This document shows positions 1 through 9,233 of a stretch of DNA of 64,000 nucleotides, piece after piece. The translations under genes were made by a program, and so were the position numbers. The DNA is from Pseudovibrio japonicus (lineage in GTDB: Bacteria > Pseudomonadota > Alphaproteobacteria > Rhizobiales > Stappiaceae): positions 310,001-374,000 of the forward strand of contig NZ_BMXE01000002.1 of the NCBI RefSeq assembly GCF_014651595.1, in the 5' to 3' direction. How positions within the stretch are numbered: the first letter of the stretch is position 1; each line of letters begins with the position of its first letter. The notes below the pieces were generated by a model that searched no databases, was not told where the DNA came from, and saw only the letters and a program-made list of their open reading frames with translations.

Positions 1-886
1 ATACGCCCAGCGCTCGTGCTGCCGAGATGTACTCAAAGTTTCTGCCCCTGAGGAATTCAGCGCGCACCACGCCCACCAAGGCAACCCATGAGAAGGCGAG
101 CAGGATCGAGAAGAGTATCCAGAATCCGGGCGTGAGCACCGAAGAGATGATCAAGATCAGGTAGAGCGTTGGCATCGCTGTCCAGATTTCAATGAAACGC
201 TGGAAGCCAAGATCGACCCAACCGCCATAGAAGCCCTGTACTGCACCGGCGCCGATGCCGATGACAGAAGAGGCAAGTGTGAGGGCCAGACCAAAGAGCA
301 CAGAGATTCTGAAGCCGTAAACAAGACGAGCGAGAACATCACGCCCCTGATCGTCCGTACCAAGCCAGTTCCAGTTGCCGATTGTGCAGTTCGGGTCATT
401 TACCCCATCTGCATAACGCTCACAGCGCTGCTCCTTGTCCATCATCCAGCTTGGCGGTGCTGGGGCCGGGACGGGAATTTCGTTGTTCACGGTCTGGTAG
501 GAATAACGAACTGGTGGCCAGATAATCCATCCATTGGCATTGATCTCGTCCTGAATGAACGGATCACGATAGTCCGTTGTTGCCAGAAAGCCACCGAATT
601 TTTCTTCCGGGTAGTCAACAAAGATCGGAGCGAGCAGTTCCCCCTTATAGGAGACCAGCAGTGGGCGATCATTGGTAAGGAACTCTGCAAACATCGCTAG
701 AACGAACAGGACCAGAAAAATCCAGAGAGCCCAGTATCCACGCTTATTTGCTCTGAAGTTCTTCCAGCGGCGTTCATTAAGCGGGGAAAGTCTCCTACGC
801 TTTTCCGGGGGCTGCGTTTGTTCTGGCAGCGGATTGATCGTTTCGTAGCCTTCATCCTTAAGGCGTTTTTCAAGCTGTGTGTCCAT
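1..886 (-). CDS. yejE: YejE-like ABC transporter permease, partial (C-terminus beyond window)
   Basis: Inner-membrane permease of a peptide/microcin C type ABC importer. About 295 residues are visible. A basic cytoplasmic N-terminus ending in an arginine-rich stretch leads into a first TM segment (about residues 50-68). A long periplasmic loop follows, then the TM core with GTDDQGRDVLARLVYG, typical of the DppC/OppC/YejE family. The window ends just after the start of the cytoplasmic EAA loop (EYISAARALGV). The ATG at 886 lies 6 bp after the yejB stop, with GGGAGGTG overlapping the end of yejB, so the two are probably translationally coupled. The order fits yejA-yejB-yejE, and an ATPase gene (yejF) is expected outside the window. 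Truncation is due only to the window edge. Confidence 0.9.
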   Translation of the reverse strand, partial: MDTQLEKRLKDEGYETINPLPEQTQPPEKRRRLSPLNERRWKNFRANKRGYWALWIFLVLFVLAMFAEFLTNDRPLLVSYKGELLAPIFVDYPEEKFGGFLATTDYRDPFIQDEINANGWIIWPPVRYSYQTVNNEIPVPAPAPPSWMMDKEQRCERYADGVNDPNCTIGNWNWLGTDDQGRDVLARLVYGFRISVLFGLALTLASSVIGIGAGAVQGFYGGWVDLGFQRFIEIWTAMPTLYLILIISSVLTPGFWILFSILLAFSWVALVGVVRAEFLRGRNFEYISAARALGV

Positions 887-892
887 TGCTCG

Positions 893-2002
893 TCACACCT
901 CCCGGCTTTCGAAATCGATCCGCGGATCAATCCAAGTGTAGGTGAGATCTGAGATCAGGTTCACAATAAGACCTATCAGCGAAAAGATATAAAGCGTGGC
1001 AAACATGACCGCATAGTCGCGATTGAGGGCCGATTCAAAGCCCAAGAGACCAAGGCCATCCAACGAGAAGATTGTCTCGATGAGGAGAGAGCCCGCGAAG
1101 AATGCCGAGATAAAGGCGCCAGGGAAGCCAGCGACCACGATGAGCATGGCATTGCGGAACACGTGGCCGTAGAGCACCTGACGTTCTGTCAGCCCCTTGG
1201 CGCGGGCGGTCTGCACATATTGCTTCCTGATTTCATCAAGGAAGGAGTTCTTCGTCAAAAGCGTCGTCGTCGCAAATGCAGAAAGAGCCATTGCGGTCAG
1301 TGGCAGAACCAGGTGCCAGAAGTAGTCGAGAATACGATGCGGCCATGACATGTCGACCCAGTTTTCCGAGGTCAGCCCTCGCAGTGGGAAGAAATCCCAG
1401 AAGGAGCCGCCAGCAAACAGGACGATTAGCAGGATCGCGAACAAGAACCCGGGGATGGCATAGCCCACGATGATGACGCTGGATGTCCAGACATCAAAAG
1501 ACGTCCCGTCTTTGACTGCCTTTCGGATTCCAAGAGGTATTGATATGCCATAGGAAATGAGCGTCATCCAAAGCCCAAGCGAGATGGAAACCGGCAATTT
1601 TTCGATGATTAGATCAACAACGGCAATGTCCCGGAAATAGCTCTCACCAAAATCAAAGGTGGCGTAACTCAAAATCATCCGGCCAAAGCGTTCCAGTGGT
1701 GGCTTATCAAAACCAAACTGCGCTTCCAGCTCCTGAATGAATTCCGGGTCCAGACCCTGCGCGCCTCGATATTTCGATCCTGCGCCCTCTCCGCTGCCCT
1801 GATTGGCGCCAGCTGAGCCACCGAAATCACCTCCACCACCGGAAATCCGGCTGGTGGCTGACACACTATCCCCTTGCAACTGAGCAATCACTTGCTCAAC
1901 CGGTCCACCGGGCGCAAACTGGATAATGACAAAGTTAATCGCCATGATGCCGATCAGTGTCGGGATCATCAAAAGCAATCTACGCAGAATATAGGCGCCC
2001 AT
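893..2002 (-). CDS. yejB: YejB-like ABC transporter permease
   Basis: First permease subunit of the Yej importer, 369 aa. The N-terminus ([20 protein letters not shown]) is the standard first TM of DppB/YejB proteins. The EAA loop that contacts the ATPase is visible as [22 protein letters not shown], around residues 265-287, and the protein ends in the usual [13 protein letters not shown]-type tail. An insert rich in Gly, Ser and Ala sits at about residues 52-77 in the first periplasmic loop. YejB proteins are known to be longer than DppB in this loop, but the low-complexity make-up is notable. It follows the binding protein by 42 bp and is directly followed by yejE, so the four genes look like one transcription unit. 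Confidence 0.93.
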   Translation of the reverse strand: MGAYILRRLLLMIPTLIGIMAINFVIIQFAPGGPVEQVIAQLQGDSVSATSRISGGGGDFGGSAGANQGSGEGAGSKYRGAQGLDPEFIQELEAQFGFDKPPLERFGRMILSYATFDFGESYFRDIAVVDLIIEKLPVSISLGLWMTLISYGISIPLGIRKAVKDGTSFDVWTSSVIIVGYAIPGFLFAILLIVLFAGGSFWDFFPLRGLTSENWVDMSWPHRILDYFWHLVLPLTAMALSAFATTTLLTKNSFLDEIRKQYVQTARAKGLTERQVLYGHVFRNAMLIVVAGFPGAFISAFFAGSLLIETIFSLDGLGLLGFESALNRDYAVMFATLYIFSLIGLIVNLISDLTYTWIDPRIDFESREV

Positions 2003-2044
2003 GGGCTTCTTTTGTCCCTAATTTATACGCCGATGCAAACGGCT

Positions 2045-3913
2045 TTACTTGCCGATGCGAGCGGCTTTTTCCGTATCGACCCACCACGTTGTCTCTACGG
2101 GGAAATCATAGGCTGGCATATCCGTTGGAATGCCAAACATGTCCCAGAGAGCAACTGTATGGGACGCTTTGAACCATTGTGGTACCCAATAGTAACCAGC
2201 ACGCAGAACTCTATCCAATGCCCTGGCAGCGGTTACCATTTCCTGACGCGACGATGCATTAATCGCCTTTTCAACCAGATCATCGACAGCAGGCAGTCTT
2301 ATGCCTGAGAGATTGTAAGAACCGAAGGTTTCTGCAGCCTCAGATGTCCAGAGGTTTTGGATGGTTGACCCGAGTGTCGGTGTCAACGAGAAACGATGCC
2401 CGACAATGTCGAAATCGAAGTCATTTACACGTTTTTGGAACTGCGCTGGATCAACCACTCGGAAGCTCGCTTCAATACCTAACAGACTGAGATTCTTGAC
2501 GTATGGCAGCACGATTCGTTCAAAAGTGGGCGAACTGGAGAGAAATTCCATCACCAATTGGTTTCCATCGGGGCCGATCAATTGCTCGCCTCGCCGGAAG
2601 TAGCCTGCCTCTCTAAGAAGAAGTGAAGCTTCTCTAAGAAGCGTGCGGTCCTGCCCGGATCCGTTGGAGACTGGCTGTGTGATTGCCTCGCCAAAGACCG
2701 CTTCTGGTAAATCATCCCTATAAGGCGCCAGCAAAGCCAGTTCAGCGTCACTGGGTAGGCCGACCGCTTTCATCTCTGAATTTTCGAAGTAGGATTGCGT
2801 TCTTATGTATTGATCATAAAAGAGCGCAGCATTCGACCACTCAAAATCAAATGCATAGCCGAGCGCCTCGCGAACCCTTGGGTCGGAGAACTTGTCACGG
2901 CGTGTGTTCAGGAACCAGCCCTGCGCTCCAGATGGCAGGCCGATTGCAAATTCTCTTTTGATAACACGTCCTTCTGTAAAGGCCGGGAAATTGTATTCCG
3001 TTGCCCATGTCTTGGAGGAGAACTCCTCATGGAAAGTGAGCGTCCCCTTCTTAAAGGCTTCAAAGGTTGCCTGACGTTCGCGGAAGAAGTCGAAACGAAT
3101 GATCTCGAAATTGTAGTGCCCTTTGTTTACCGGCAAGTCGTTTGCCCAGTAATCCTCGACTTTTCTGTATTCGATATACCGCCCGATCTCGTAACGCCCC
3201 ACTGTGTACGGGCCGGAGGACAGTGGTGGTGTCAGCGTCGACGCCTCGAAGTTGTAGCGGGTGTAGTAGTCCTTCGAGAAAATGGGGAGAGTTGCTATCA
3301 ATAAGGGAAGTTGCCTGCTGTGATTACCGGAAAAGGCGACTGTCACAGTGTGCTCATCCGGCGCCGTTGCAGAAACCATCTCCTGAATCGACTGGCTAAT
3401 ATACGGATGACCTTTTTCCTTCAGGGTGTTCAGGCTGAAGGCAACGTCCTCTGCATTGAGGATTGAGCCGTCGTGGAAGCGGGCTTCAGGACGGATTTTG
3501 AAGGTTACAAAGTTGCCATCGTCAGAGACCAGCGCGCTTTCGGCAACCAGCCCGTAGACCGCATCCGGCTCATCGAAGGCGCGGACCATCAGGCTATCAA
3601 AGCAACGCTCCATACGTGGTGGAGCGTCCCCTTTGAGGATGAAGCTGTTGAATGTATTGAAGGTTTGAGGGTTCTGATTATAGGTCCAACTCGGTGCGGT
3701 CATGTTGATCTGACCACCTACCGGCGCTTCCGGATTGACATAGTCAAAGGCCGTGAAGCCCTTTGGATACTTCAGATCACCGAACACGGAGAGGCCATGG
3801 CTCCAAGTTCCGGCCTGAACCGGCAAGGCGCCCCCAGGGATGAGGAACGCTGCCGCTGTCGCCGCGCTGAAGTGTAGGAAGCTACGTCTATCGAGTTGGT
3901 TTCGCACTATCAC
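2045..3913 (-). CDS. Extracellular solute-binding protein (family 5, YejA-like), Tat-type signal
   Basis: Periplasmic substrate-binding protein, 622 aa, of the SBP family 5 (DppA/OppA/YejA) type. The N-terminus contains DRRSFLHF followed by an Ala-rich hydrophobic stretch, which is a twin-arginine (Tat) signal pattern. The mature part shows YejA-like features such as GLSVFGDLKYPKGFTAFDYV near the start and RPEARFHDGSILNAEDVAFS around residues 135-155. The GTG start overlaps the stop of the upstream binding-protein gene (GTGA), with GGAGG 4 nt ahead. It is clearly paralogous to the upstream gene. Likely ligands are peptides or peptide-nucleotide compounds; the true substrate cannot be read from sequence. 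Confidence 0.9.
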   Translation of the reverse strand: MIVRNQLDRRSFLHFSAATAAAFLIPGGALPVQAGTWSHGLSVFGDLKYPKGFTAFDYVNPEAPVGGQINMTAPSWTYNQNPQTFNTFNSFILKGDAPPRMERCFDSLMVRAFDEPDAVYGLVAESALVSDDGNFVTFKIRPEARFHDGSILNAEDVAFSLNTLKEKGHPYISQSIQEMVSATAPDEHTVTVAFSGNHSRQLPLLIATLPIFSKDYYTRYNFEASTLTPPLSSGPYTVGRYEIGRYIEYRKVEDYWANDLPVNKGHYNFEIIRFDFFRERQATFEAFKKGTLTFHEEFSSKTWATEYNFPAFTEGRVIKREFAIGLPSGAQGWFLNTRRDKFSDPRVREALGYAFDFEWSNAALFYDQYIRTQSYFENSEMKAVGLPSDAELALLAPYRDDLPEAVFGEAITQPVSNGSGQDRTLLREASLLLREAGYFRRGEQLIGPDGNQLVMEFLSSSPTFERIVLPYVKNLSLLGIEASFRVVDPAQFQKRVNDFDFDIVGHRFSLTPTLGSTIQNLWTSEAAETFGSYNLSGIRLPAVDDLVEKAINASSRQEMVTAARALDRVLRAGYYWVPQWFKASHTVALWDMFGIPTDMPAYDFPVETTWWVDTEKAARIGK

Positions 3914-5775
3914 TTCGCCTCCGCTACCTTTTGCGCTTTGGCTTCATCCCACCACCAAATTGTTGGGAAGCCAACGTCATATTCAGGAAGTTGCTGAGGA
4001 TGTGAGAACCGGTCCCAACGCGCCACACGGCTGAACGGAGAAGTCCATCCTGGGATGGTGTATTGCTCCCACATCAGAATGCGGTCCATAGCTTTGGTTG
4101 CCGCTGTCAGCTCTTCACGATTATCTGCATTCACAATGATATCAATCAGCTCATCGATTGCTGGATCTTTAATACCCGCATAGTTTCGCGAAATATCATC
4201 GTCAGCCGACTCCGAACCCCAGTAACCGCGTTGTTCGTTACCCGGAGACAGAGACTGTACCCAACCAGTATAGATCATGCCAAAATCACGATTTCGAATA
4301 CGGTTTATATACTGGGAGCTGTCCACTACGCGTAGCTGCAAATCGATACCGATTTTGCGCAGAGATGTCTGATAGCGAAGAGCAACACGTTCAAACGAAT
4401 CGCCATTCAGCAGGTATTCAATAGTGAATGGCTCACCAGTTTCCTCGTTTACCAGCTGCCCTTGTCTTTGCACATAACCAGCTTCTTTGAGAAGATCGAG
4501 GGCCATTCTCAGATTGGTGCGTTCCTGACGAGCGTCTTCCGAAACCGGGTTGACGTATGGCTCAGTGAAGATCTCCTCAGGCACCGCTGATTTGAGCGAC
4601 TTCAGAATCTCCAGTTCGCGGCCTTCCGGCAGGCCAGAGGAGGCAAGTTGGCTTCCATTAAAGTAACTGGTGAATCGGCTGTATTGATCGAAGAAAATCG
4701 TGCGGTTCATTTCCTCAAAGTTTAGAGCGTAATTCAAAGCACGGCGAACACGTCGATCCTGGAATTGCTCTAGGCGCGTGTTGAGGATAAACCCCTGCAT
4801 CAACCCAATGCCGCGGTATGTTTGCGGGAATTCCTCTTTCACGATCTCGCCACGGTGCACCGGTGGGACGTCATAGGCCGTTGCCCAGTTCTTCGCAATG
4901 GCTTCTGTACGCCAGTCAAAACGATCAGCCTTGAATGCTTCCAGTTCAACAGTCTCGTCGCGGTAATACTCGTAGGCAATTTCGTCGAAGTTGTCTTTAC
5001 CGACATTTACGTTGAGATCTTTGGCCCAGTAGTCATCGACGCGTTCATACGTGATCGACCGGCCAGGCACGACTTCGCTAACTTTGTAGGCACCGGACCC
5101 CAGCGGGACCTCCAGCGTACCTCGTGATATATCCCGCTGTTCACCCTCGCTGTTTGTTGCCGTCCACCAATGCTTTGGAAAGACAACAAGTTGGCCCATG
5201 ATTTGAGGTGCTTCGCGGTTGCCCGCTTCAACAAAGTTGAATTTGATTTCGGTTGGGCTGAGAACTTCGTAGCCTGTAACATGCTCATAATAGTTCTTGT
5301 ACATCGGGTTCAGTTCCCGAAGTTGATCGAAGGACCATGCTACATCTTCTGTGGTAATCTGTGTGCCATCGTGCCAATGGGCTTCTGGGCGAAGACGGTA
5401 GATAACCCAAGAGAAATCGTCCGGATATTTCAAGGCATCTGCTATGAGGCCATATTCTGTCGAGATCTCGTCACTGGAGGGCGTTGTCAGTGTGTCGTAG
5501 ATGAGACCAAGGCCAATTGGCGTGACGCCGCGGTTGGGGACCAAGTTCAGACTGTCGAATGTTCCTGTCCACGCCATACGGACCCTGCCACCCTTTGGGG
5601 CATCCGGATTTACATAGGGGAAGTACTCGAAGTCTTCCGGCAAGGCTGGCTCACCGATTAGAGAGGTTGCGTGCCGCCATTCAGGTTCACTGGTTTCAGC
5701 AATTGCCGCTGAGGAAGTCAGGCTTGCAAAGGCAAGCGTCAGAGCTGCCAGTGAGCTATATAATTTGGTCCGCAC
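3910..5775 (-). CDS. Extracellular solute-binding protein (family 5, YejA-like), Sec-type signal
   Basis: First gene of the importer operon: a 621-aa SBP family 5 protein with a Sec signal peptide (hydrophobic stretch, then cleavage near SSAAIA-ET). The mature region shows EDFEYFPYVNPDAPKGG and RPEAHWHDGTQITTEDVAWS, as in the next gene. The open frame reaches a TTG at 5796, but the GTG at 5775 has GGAGG six bases upstream and puts the signal peptide at the N-terminus, so it was chosen. Two binding proteins sharing one permease pair suggests broadened substrate range. The operon promoter should lie between 5776 and about 5980; no clear -35/-10 pair stood out. Confidence 0.9.
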   Translation of the reverse strand: MRTKLYSSLAALTLAFASLTSSAAIAETSEPEWRHATSLIGEPALPEDFEYFPYVNPDAPKGGRVRMAWTGTFDSLNLVPNRGVTPIGLGLIYDTLTTPSSDEISTEYGLIADALKYPDDFSWVIYRLRPEAHWHDGTQITTEDVAWSFDQLRELNPMYKNYYEHVTGYEVLSPTEIKFNFVEAGNREAPQIMGQLVVFPKHWWTATNSEGEQRDISRGTLEVPLGSGAYKVSEVVPGRSITYERVDDYWAKDLNVNVGKDNFDEIAYEYYRDETVELEAFKADRFDWRTEAIAKNWATAYDVPPVHRGEIVKEEFPQTYRGIGLMQGFILNTRLEQFQDRRVRRALNYALNFEEMNRTIFFDQYSRFTSYFNGSQLASSGLPEGRELEILKSLKSAVPEEIFTEPYVNPVSEDARQERTNLRMALDLLKEAGYVQRQGQLVNEETGEPFTIEYLLNGDSFERVALRYQTSLRKIGIDLQLRVVDSSQYINRIRNRDFGMIYTGWVQSLSPGNEQRGYWGSESADDDISRNYAGIKDPAIDELIDIIVNADNREELTAATKAMDRILMWEQYTIPGWTSPFSRVARWDRFSHPQQLPEYDVGFPTIWWWDEAKAQKVAEAK

Positions 5776-5980
5776 AACGTTCCTCCATAAAGACAATCAG
5801 TAGTTCCATCGTAGAAAAAGCACCACGCTTCGAAAATTGAACTTCTCTTGCAGCTTTCATCCAGACTTAACCTAAGATTACGGCTGAAAACACTTCTGCG
5901 ACAACGTCTTTCGCTAAGATGACAAAAATTTAACTGGAAGAAACGAGGAAAAGGTTAGCATTCAACCAAAATTAGACAAT

Positions 5981-6008
5981 AAAAAAGCCGGGAGTAAATC
6001 CCGGCTCT
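5981..6008 (-). terminator. Rho-independent terminator of the cytochrome c gene
   Basis: On the minus strand GCCGGGA and TCCCGGC form a 7-bp GC stem with a 5-nt loop, followed by six T. It sits about 47 nt past the stop of the cytochrome c gene and separates it from the importer operon. Confidence 0.85.
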
Positions 6009-6054
6009 TTGAGAATTCTACCCTCATATCTGAGGGAAGGAGATCAAATCAAGA

Positions 6055-6603
6055 TCAATTAATTGGCACTGGATTATCTGAGAGTGAGTTCAGATAAGCA
6101 ATCAGATCAGCGCGCTGGTCGTCTCTCTTCAGGCCAGCGTAGCCCATGCTGGTACCAGGAATGTGAGCTCTAGGAGACTCGATGAACTCGTTGAGCTGCT
6201 CGAAAGTCCACTCTGGGTGGGTTGTCGCAAACTCCTGCATCGCGGTGGAGTACGAGAAGCCTTCGTGAGAAGCTGGTGCGCGGCCTACGATGCCCCAGAG
6301 ATTAGGGCCAACCTTGTTCGCGCCACCGTCGTCAAACGTGTGACAAGCTGCACACTTTCTAGCTTGTGTTTCGCCATCTTCAACAGAGGCGTTGGCGAGC
6401 AGTTCTTCAATTGGCACGACCGCGACGACTTCTGCAGCTGCTTCACTTGATGCGTTATCCGCACTGGCAACTTCGATTTCATAACCGCGCTGCTCGTCTC
6501 CGTGAGGCGCAAAGATGACTTCCGTCAAAACATTCAGGCCCAAGAATGCAACCAAGGCGAACAGAATTGCACCGGCAATTTTGTTCAGTTCAAACGAATT
6601 CAT
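6055..6603 (-). CDS. Membrane-anchored class I cytochrome c (CycM/c552-like)
   Basis: 182-aa c-type cytochrome. Residues about 8-30 form an uncleaved TM anchor. A polar, Ala-rich linker follows, then a cytochrome c domain with the haem site CAACH at residues 84-88 and a probable axial Met153 in GTSMGYAG. VGPNLWGIVGR, typical of mitochondrial-type cytochrome c, is present. This matches the membrane-bound cytochromes of alphaproteobacteria (CycM, cyt c552, cy) that carry electrons between the bc1 complex and aa3-type oxidase on the periplasmic face. It is monocistronic: divergent from pheA and closed by its own terminator. Confidence 0.92.
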   Translation of the reverse strand: MNSFELNKIAGAILFALVAFLGLNVLTEVIFAPHGDEQRGYEIEVASADNASSEAAAEVVAVVPIEELLANASVEDGETQARKCAACHTFDDGGANKVGPNLWGIVGRAPASHEGFSYSTAMQEFATTHPEWTFEQLNEFIESPRAHIPGTSMGYAGLKRDDQRADLIAYLNSLSDNPVPIN

Positions 6604-7204
6604 AGCTCATACGCTCCGAATATTGGTTAGGCTCGCCCTGACGCAACAGGCATTGCACCTAACTTGATCTGTATATTTTGCTGGGAAACTACAGTTATTT
6701 TTGGGCTCTTGTCCATAATTTAATTAGTGTTTTTCCTAGGTCTTTCGCAGTGATGTGGACCAGAAGTTGATCTGTGTGAATTCAAAAAACCATGGAACAC
6801 AACGGGTTTCGTCGCATCGCAGTTTAAAATAGCTATAAACTACTGATTTGTTCCGCGTTATTCCGCTCATGCCAAATTTGATTGTAGGAACAAGAGCATG
6901 CAATCACGCCATCAGAACCCAGGAAAATGCGACAAAATATCACACCTGAATAATCTAAAGGCCCGACATTTGACTCCTGAGCATCAAATTTAGATCAAAG
7001 CGATACCCTCTAAAGACCAGAATCTGGTCTACATAATCACAGAGGCCGGCCCATTCTTGAGGTCTTTTCACCTTAAGTTTCATCTCTGAGTATGATTAGA
7101 GTTTGCAATCCCTTATATCTCAGGCAATTTGTGAGTGTGGCTGTTGCGTAACTGTTGGCAAAGCCTCAAATGAACAAGGTTTCTATAATCCCGTGAGTGT
7201 AGTG
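6604..7204. other. Divergent intergenic region between cytochrome c and pheA
   Basis: About 600 bp, AT-richer than its neighbours, with no supported gene. An open frame runs upstream of pheA from 7103, but its 34 extra residues do not fit the family. The one distinct element is a short palindrome, AGACCAGAATCTGGTCT (7014-7030), an operator-like 7-bp inverted repeat with a 3-bp spacer, about 175 bp before the pheA start. Promoters for both flanking genes must lie here. Confidence 0.6.
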
Positions 7205-8095
7205 ATGTCAGATCAGCGCAAAGTCGTGTTTCAAGGAGAAGTGGGAGCCAACTCCCATATGGCGTGCAACGCCGTCTACCCAGAGTATCAAGCTGTCCCT
7301 TGCCCGACTTTTGAAGACTGCTTCCACGCGCTCCAAACCGGGGAAGCAGAACTGGGCATGATCCCGATCGAAAACTCGGTCGCAGGACGTGTTGCGGATA
7401 TTCATAATCTGCTTCCTGGTAGCAATCTTCATATTGTCGGCGAGTACTTCATGCCGATCCGATTTCAACTCATGGGCATCAAAGGCACCAAGCTGGAAGA
7501 CCTGAAGAGCGTTCAAAGCCATGTAATGGGTTTGGGTCAATGCCGAAAATTCATCCGTAAACATAGTCTTCAGCCAATCATTGGTGCCGACACCGCAGGT
7601 TCTGCACGTCAGGTTGTTGAAGGTGGTGATAAAACAATTGGTGCGTTTGCTCCTGAACTTGCTGCCGAGGTTTATGGTCTGGATATCCTTGCGCGCGATT
7701 GTGAGGATGCAGCACACAACACAACCCGGTTTGTGATCCTCTCCCCTGAGAAGAAACAGGCAGCGAACTCTGGTCAGCCGATCATTACGACCTTCATTTT
7801 CCGCGTTCGGAACGTTTCTGCTGCCCTATACAAAGGGCTGGGTGGATTTGCGACGAACAACGTCAACATGACAAAGCTGGAGTCTTATCAGCTTGAAGGT
7901 CAGTTTTTTGCTTCAATGTTTTATGCAGATATCGAAGGACACCCTGAAGATCCCAACGTAGCCCTTGCACTTGAGGAGCTGGCGTTTTATTCGACTGAAC
8001 TAAATATTCTTGGGGTGTACAATGCGAGCCCGTTCCGCGAAAAAATTCGGGAACCTGAGGCCAATCGTGCGTTGCGTCCTACACCAGGAAAATAA
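7205..8095 (+). CDS. pheA: Prephenate dehydratase
   Basis: 296-aa monofunctional enzyme converting prephenate to phenylpyruvate in phenylalanine synthesis. The N-terminal catalytic domain shows FQGEVGANSHMA and PIENSVAGRV (residues about 53-63). The conserved TRF motif is at 174-176 in NTTRFVILS. An ACT regulatory domain follows (about 196-275) with NVNMTKLESYQ, the expected phenylalanine-binding region. There is no chorismate mutase domain. ATG 7205 was chosen because MSDQRKVVFQGE matches the usual N-terminus, although the ribosome binding site is weak. It is followed after 83 bp by a kinase gene on the same strand. Prephenate dehydratase next to cytochrome c is a common Rhizobiales arrangement. 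Confidence 0.94.
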   Translation: MSDQRKVVFQGEVGANSHMACNAVYPEYQAVPCPTFEDCFHALQTGEAELGMIPIENSVAGRVADIHNLLPGSNLHIVGEYFMPIRFQLMGIKGTKLEDLKSVQSHVMGLGQCRKFIRKHSLQPIIGADTAGSARQVVEGGDKTIGAFAPELAAEVYGLDILARDCEDAAHNTTRFVILSPEKKQAANSGQPIITTFIFRVRNVSAALYKGLGGFATNNVNMTKLESYQLEGQFFASMFYADIEGHPEDPNVALALEELAFYSTELNILGVYNASPFREKIREPEANRALRPTPGK

Positions 8096-8178
8096 CAGTT
8101 GTAGGCCTTGCTCTAACGGTAAGCCACCTATGTATCGTTCCGGGCATTTGTGAACCGGGCTAGTTACAAGGACTTTAC

Positions 8179-9189
8179 ATGTCTGAATTCAAGTTTGATG
8201 CATTGTGCATCGGCAATGCAGTCACTGACGTCTTCTCTCATGTGGAAGATAGCTTTCTCGTTGAGCAGTCTCTGGTTAAGGGATCCATGCGCCTCATTGA
8301 TACTGATGAAGCGCTGCGGCTTTACGATAAAATGGGCCAAACAACCCGTATTTCGGGCGGCAGTGCTGGAAATACGGCTGCCGGCATTGCGTCCTTAGGC
8401 GGAAAACCATCCTATTTTGGCAAAGTGGCCGACGACGAGATTGGCGACGTTTATCGCCATGACATGAATAGCATCGGCGTTCACTTTAATACTGGCCCAT
8501 TGCGCGATGACCTGCCTTCCAGCCGGTCTATGATCCTGATCACGCCCGATGGCGAGCGGACCATGAACACCTATCTTGGTTCTGCAACCAAGTTGACGGC
8601 GTTTGATATCGACCGCGATGTGGTTGCCAGTTCTGAAATCACCTACATGGAAGGCTATCTATGGGACGAGGAAGCTGCGAAAGATGCCTTCCTCAAAGCC
8701 TCCAAGATTGCCCATGAAGCCGGCAAGCTGGTTTCCCTTTCTCTTTCAGACAGCTTCTGCGTTGATCGCTTCAGAGATGAATTCCTGCAACTGATCCAAG
8801 AAGACAAGGTCGACATCCTGTTTGCGAATGAGCATGAGCTCAAGGCGCTCTACCAGACCTCCGATATTGAAACAGCAATTGCGCTGGTTCGCGAAGATTG
8901 CACTCTCACAGCCCTGACATTGGGCTCTGAAGGCGCGATGGCGATCTCTCGTGAGGAAACCGTGCACGTGCCTGCAACAGCGATTGTCGGCGGTGTGCGT
9001 GACCTGACCGGGGCTGGTGATCTGTTCGCCTCCGGCTTCCTGTTTGGTCTGGCTCGCGACTTCAGCCTGAGCGACTGCGCCGAGCTGGGGTGTCTGTGTG
9101 CGGGTGAAGTGATCAGCCACGTGGGTGCACGTCCCGAAAAACCTCTCAGCCAGATCGCAGAACAGAGTGGCTTCACGCTTAGAGCCTAA
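8179..9189 (+). CDS. PfkB-family carbohydrate kinase (adenosine kinase-like)
   Basis: 336-aa ribokinase-fold kinase. The N-terminal glycine-rich substrate region reads SGGSAGNTAAGIASLGG (about residues 59-76). The C-terminal PfkB signature DLTGAGDLFASGFLFGL places the catalytic Asp at 281 within GAGD (278-281). Alphaproteobacterial proteins of this type are usually annotated as adenosine kinase, which phosphorylates adenosine to AMP, but sugar specificity cannot be excluded. ATG 8179 has AAGGA about 7 nt upstream. The gene is closed by a strong terminator directly after the stop. Confidence 0.87.
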   Translation: MSEFKFDALCIGNAVTDVFSHVEDSFLVEQSLVKGSMRLIDTDEALRLYDKMGQTTRISGGSAGNTAAGIASLGGKPSYFGKVADDEIGDVYRHDMNSIGVHFNTGPLRDDLPSSRSMILITPDGERTMNTYLGSATKLTAFDIDRDVVASSEITYMEGYLWDEEAAKDAFLKASKIAHEAGKLVSLSLSDSFCVDRFRDEFLQLIQEDKVDILFANEHELKALYQTSDIETAIALVREDCTLTALTLGSEGAMAISREETVHVPATAIVGGVRDLTGAGDLFASGFLFGLARDFSLSDCAELGCLCAGEVISHVGARPEKPLSQIAEQSGFTLRA

Positions 9190-9209
9190 CAACTGGCACT
9201 GATGAATTA

Positions 9210-9233
9210 GGCGGCTCACGGGCCGCCTTTTTT
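9210..9233 (+). terminator. Rho-independent terminator after the PfkB kinase gene
   Basis: GGCGGC and GCCGCC form a stem around a six-base loop, followed by TTTTTT on the plus strand. The T-run touches the stop codon of the convergent mutase-like gene. Confidence 0.9.

Noticed and set aside
7103-7204. 34-residue N-terminal extension of prephenate dehydratase
   Set aside because: It is Cys-rich and unlike the family, and the protein matches family starts at ATG 7205.
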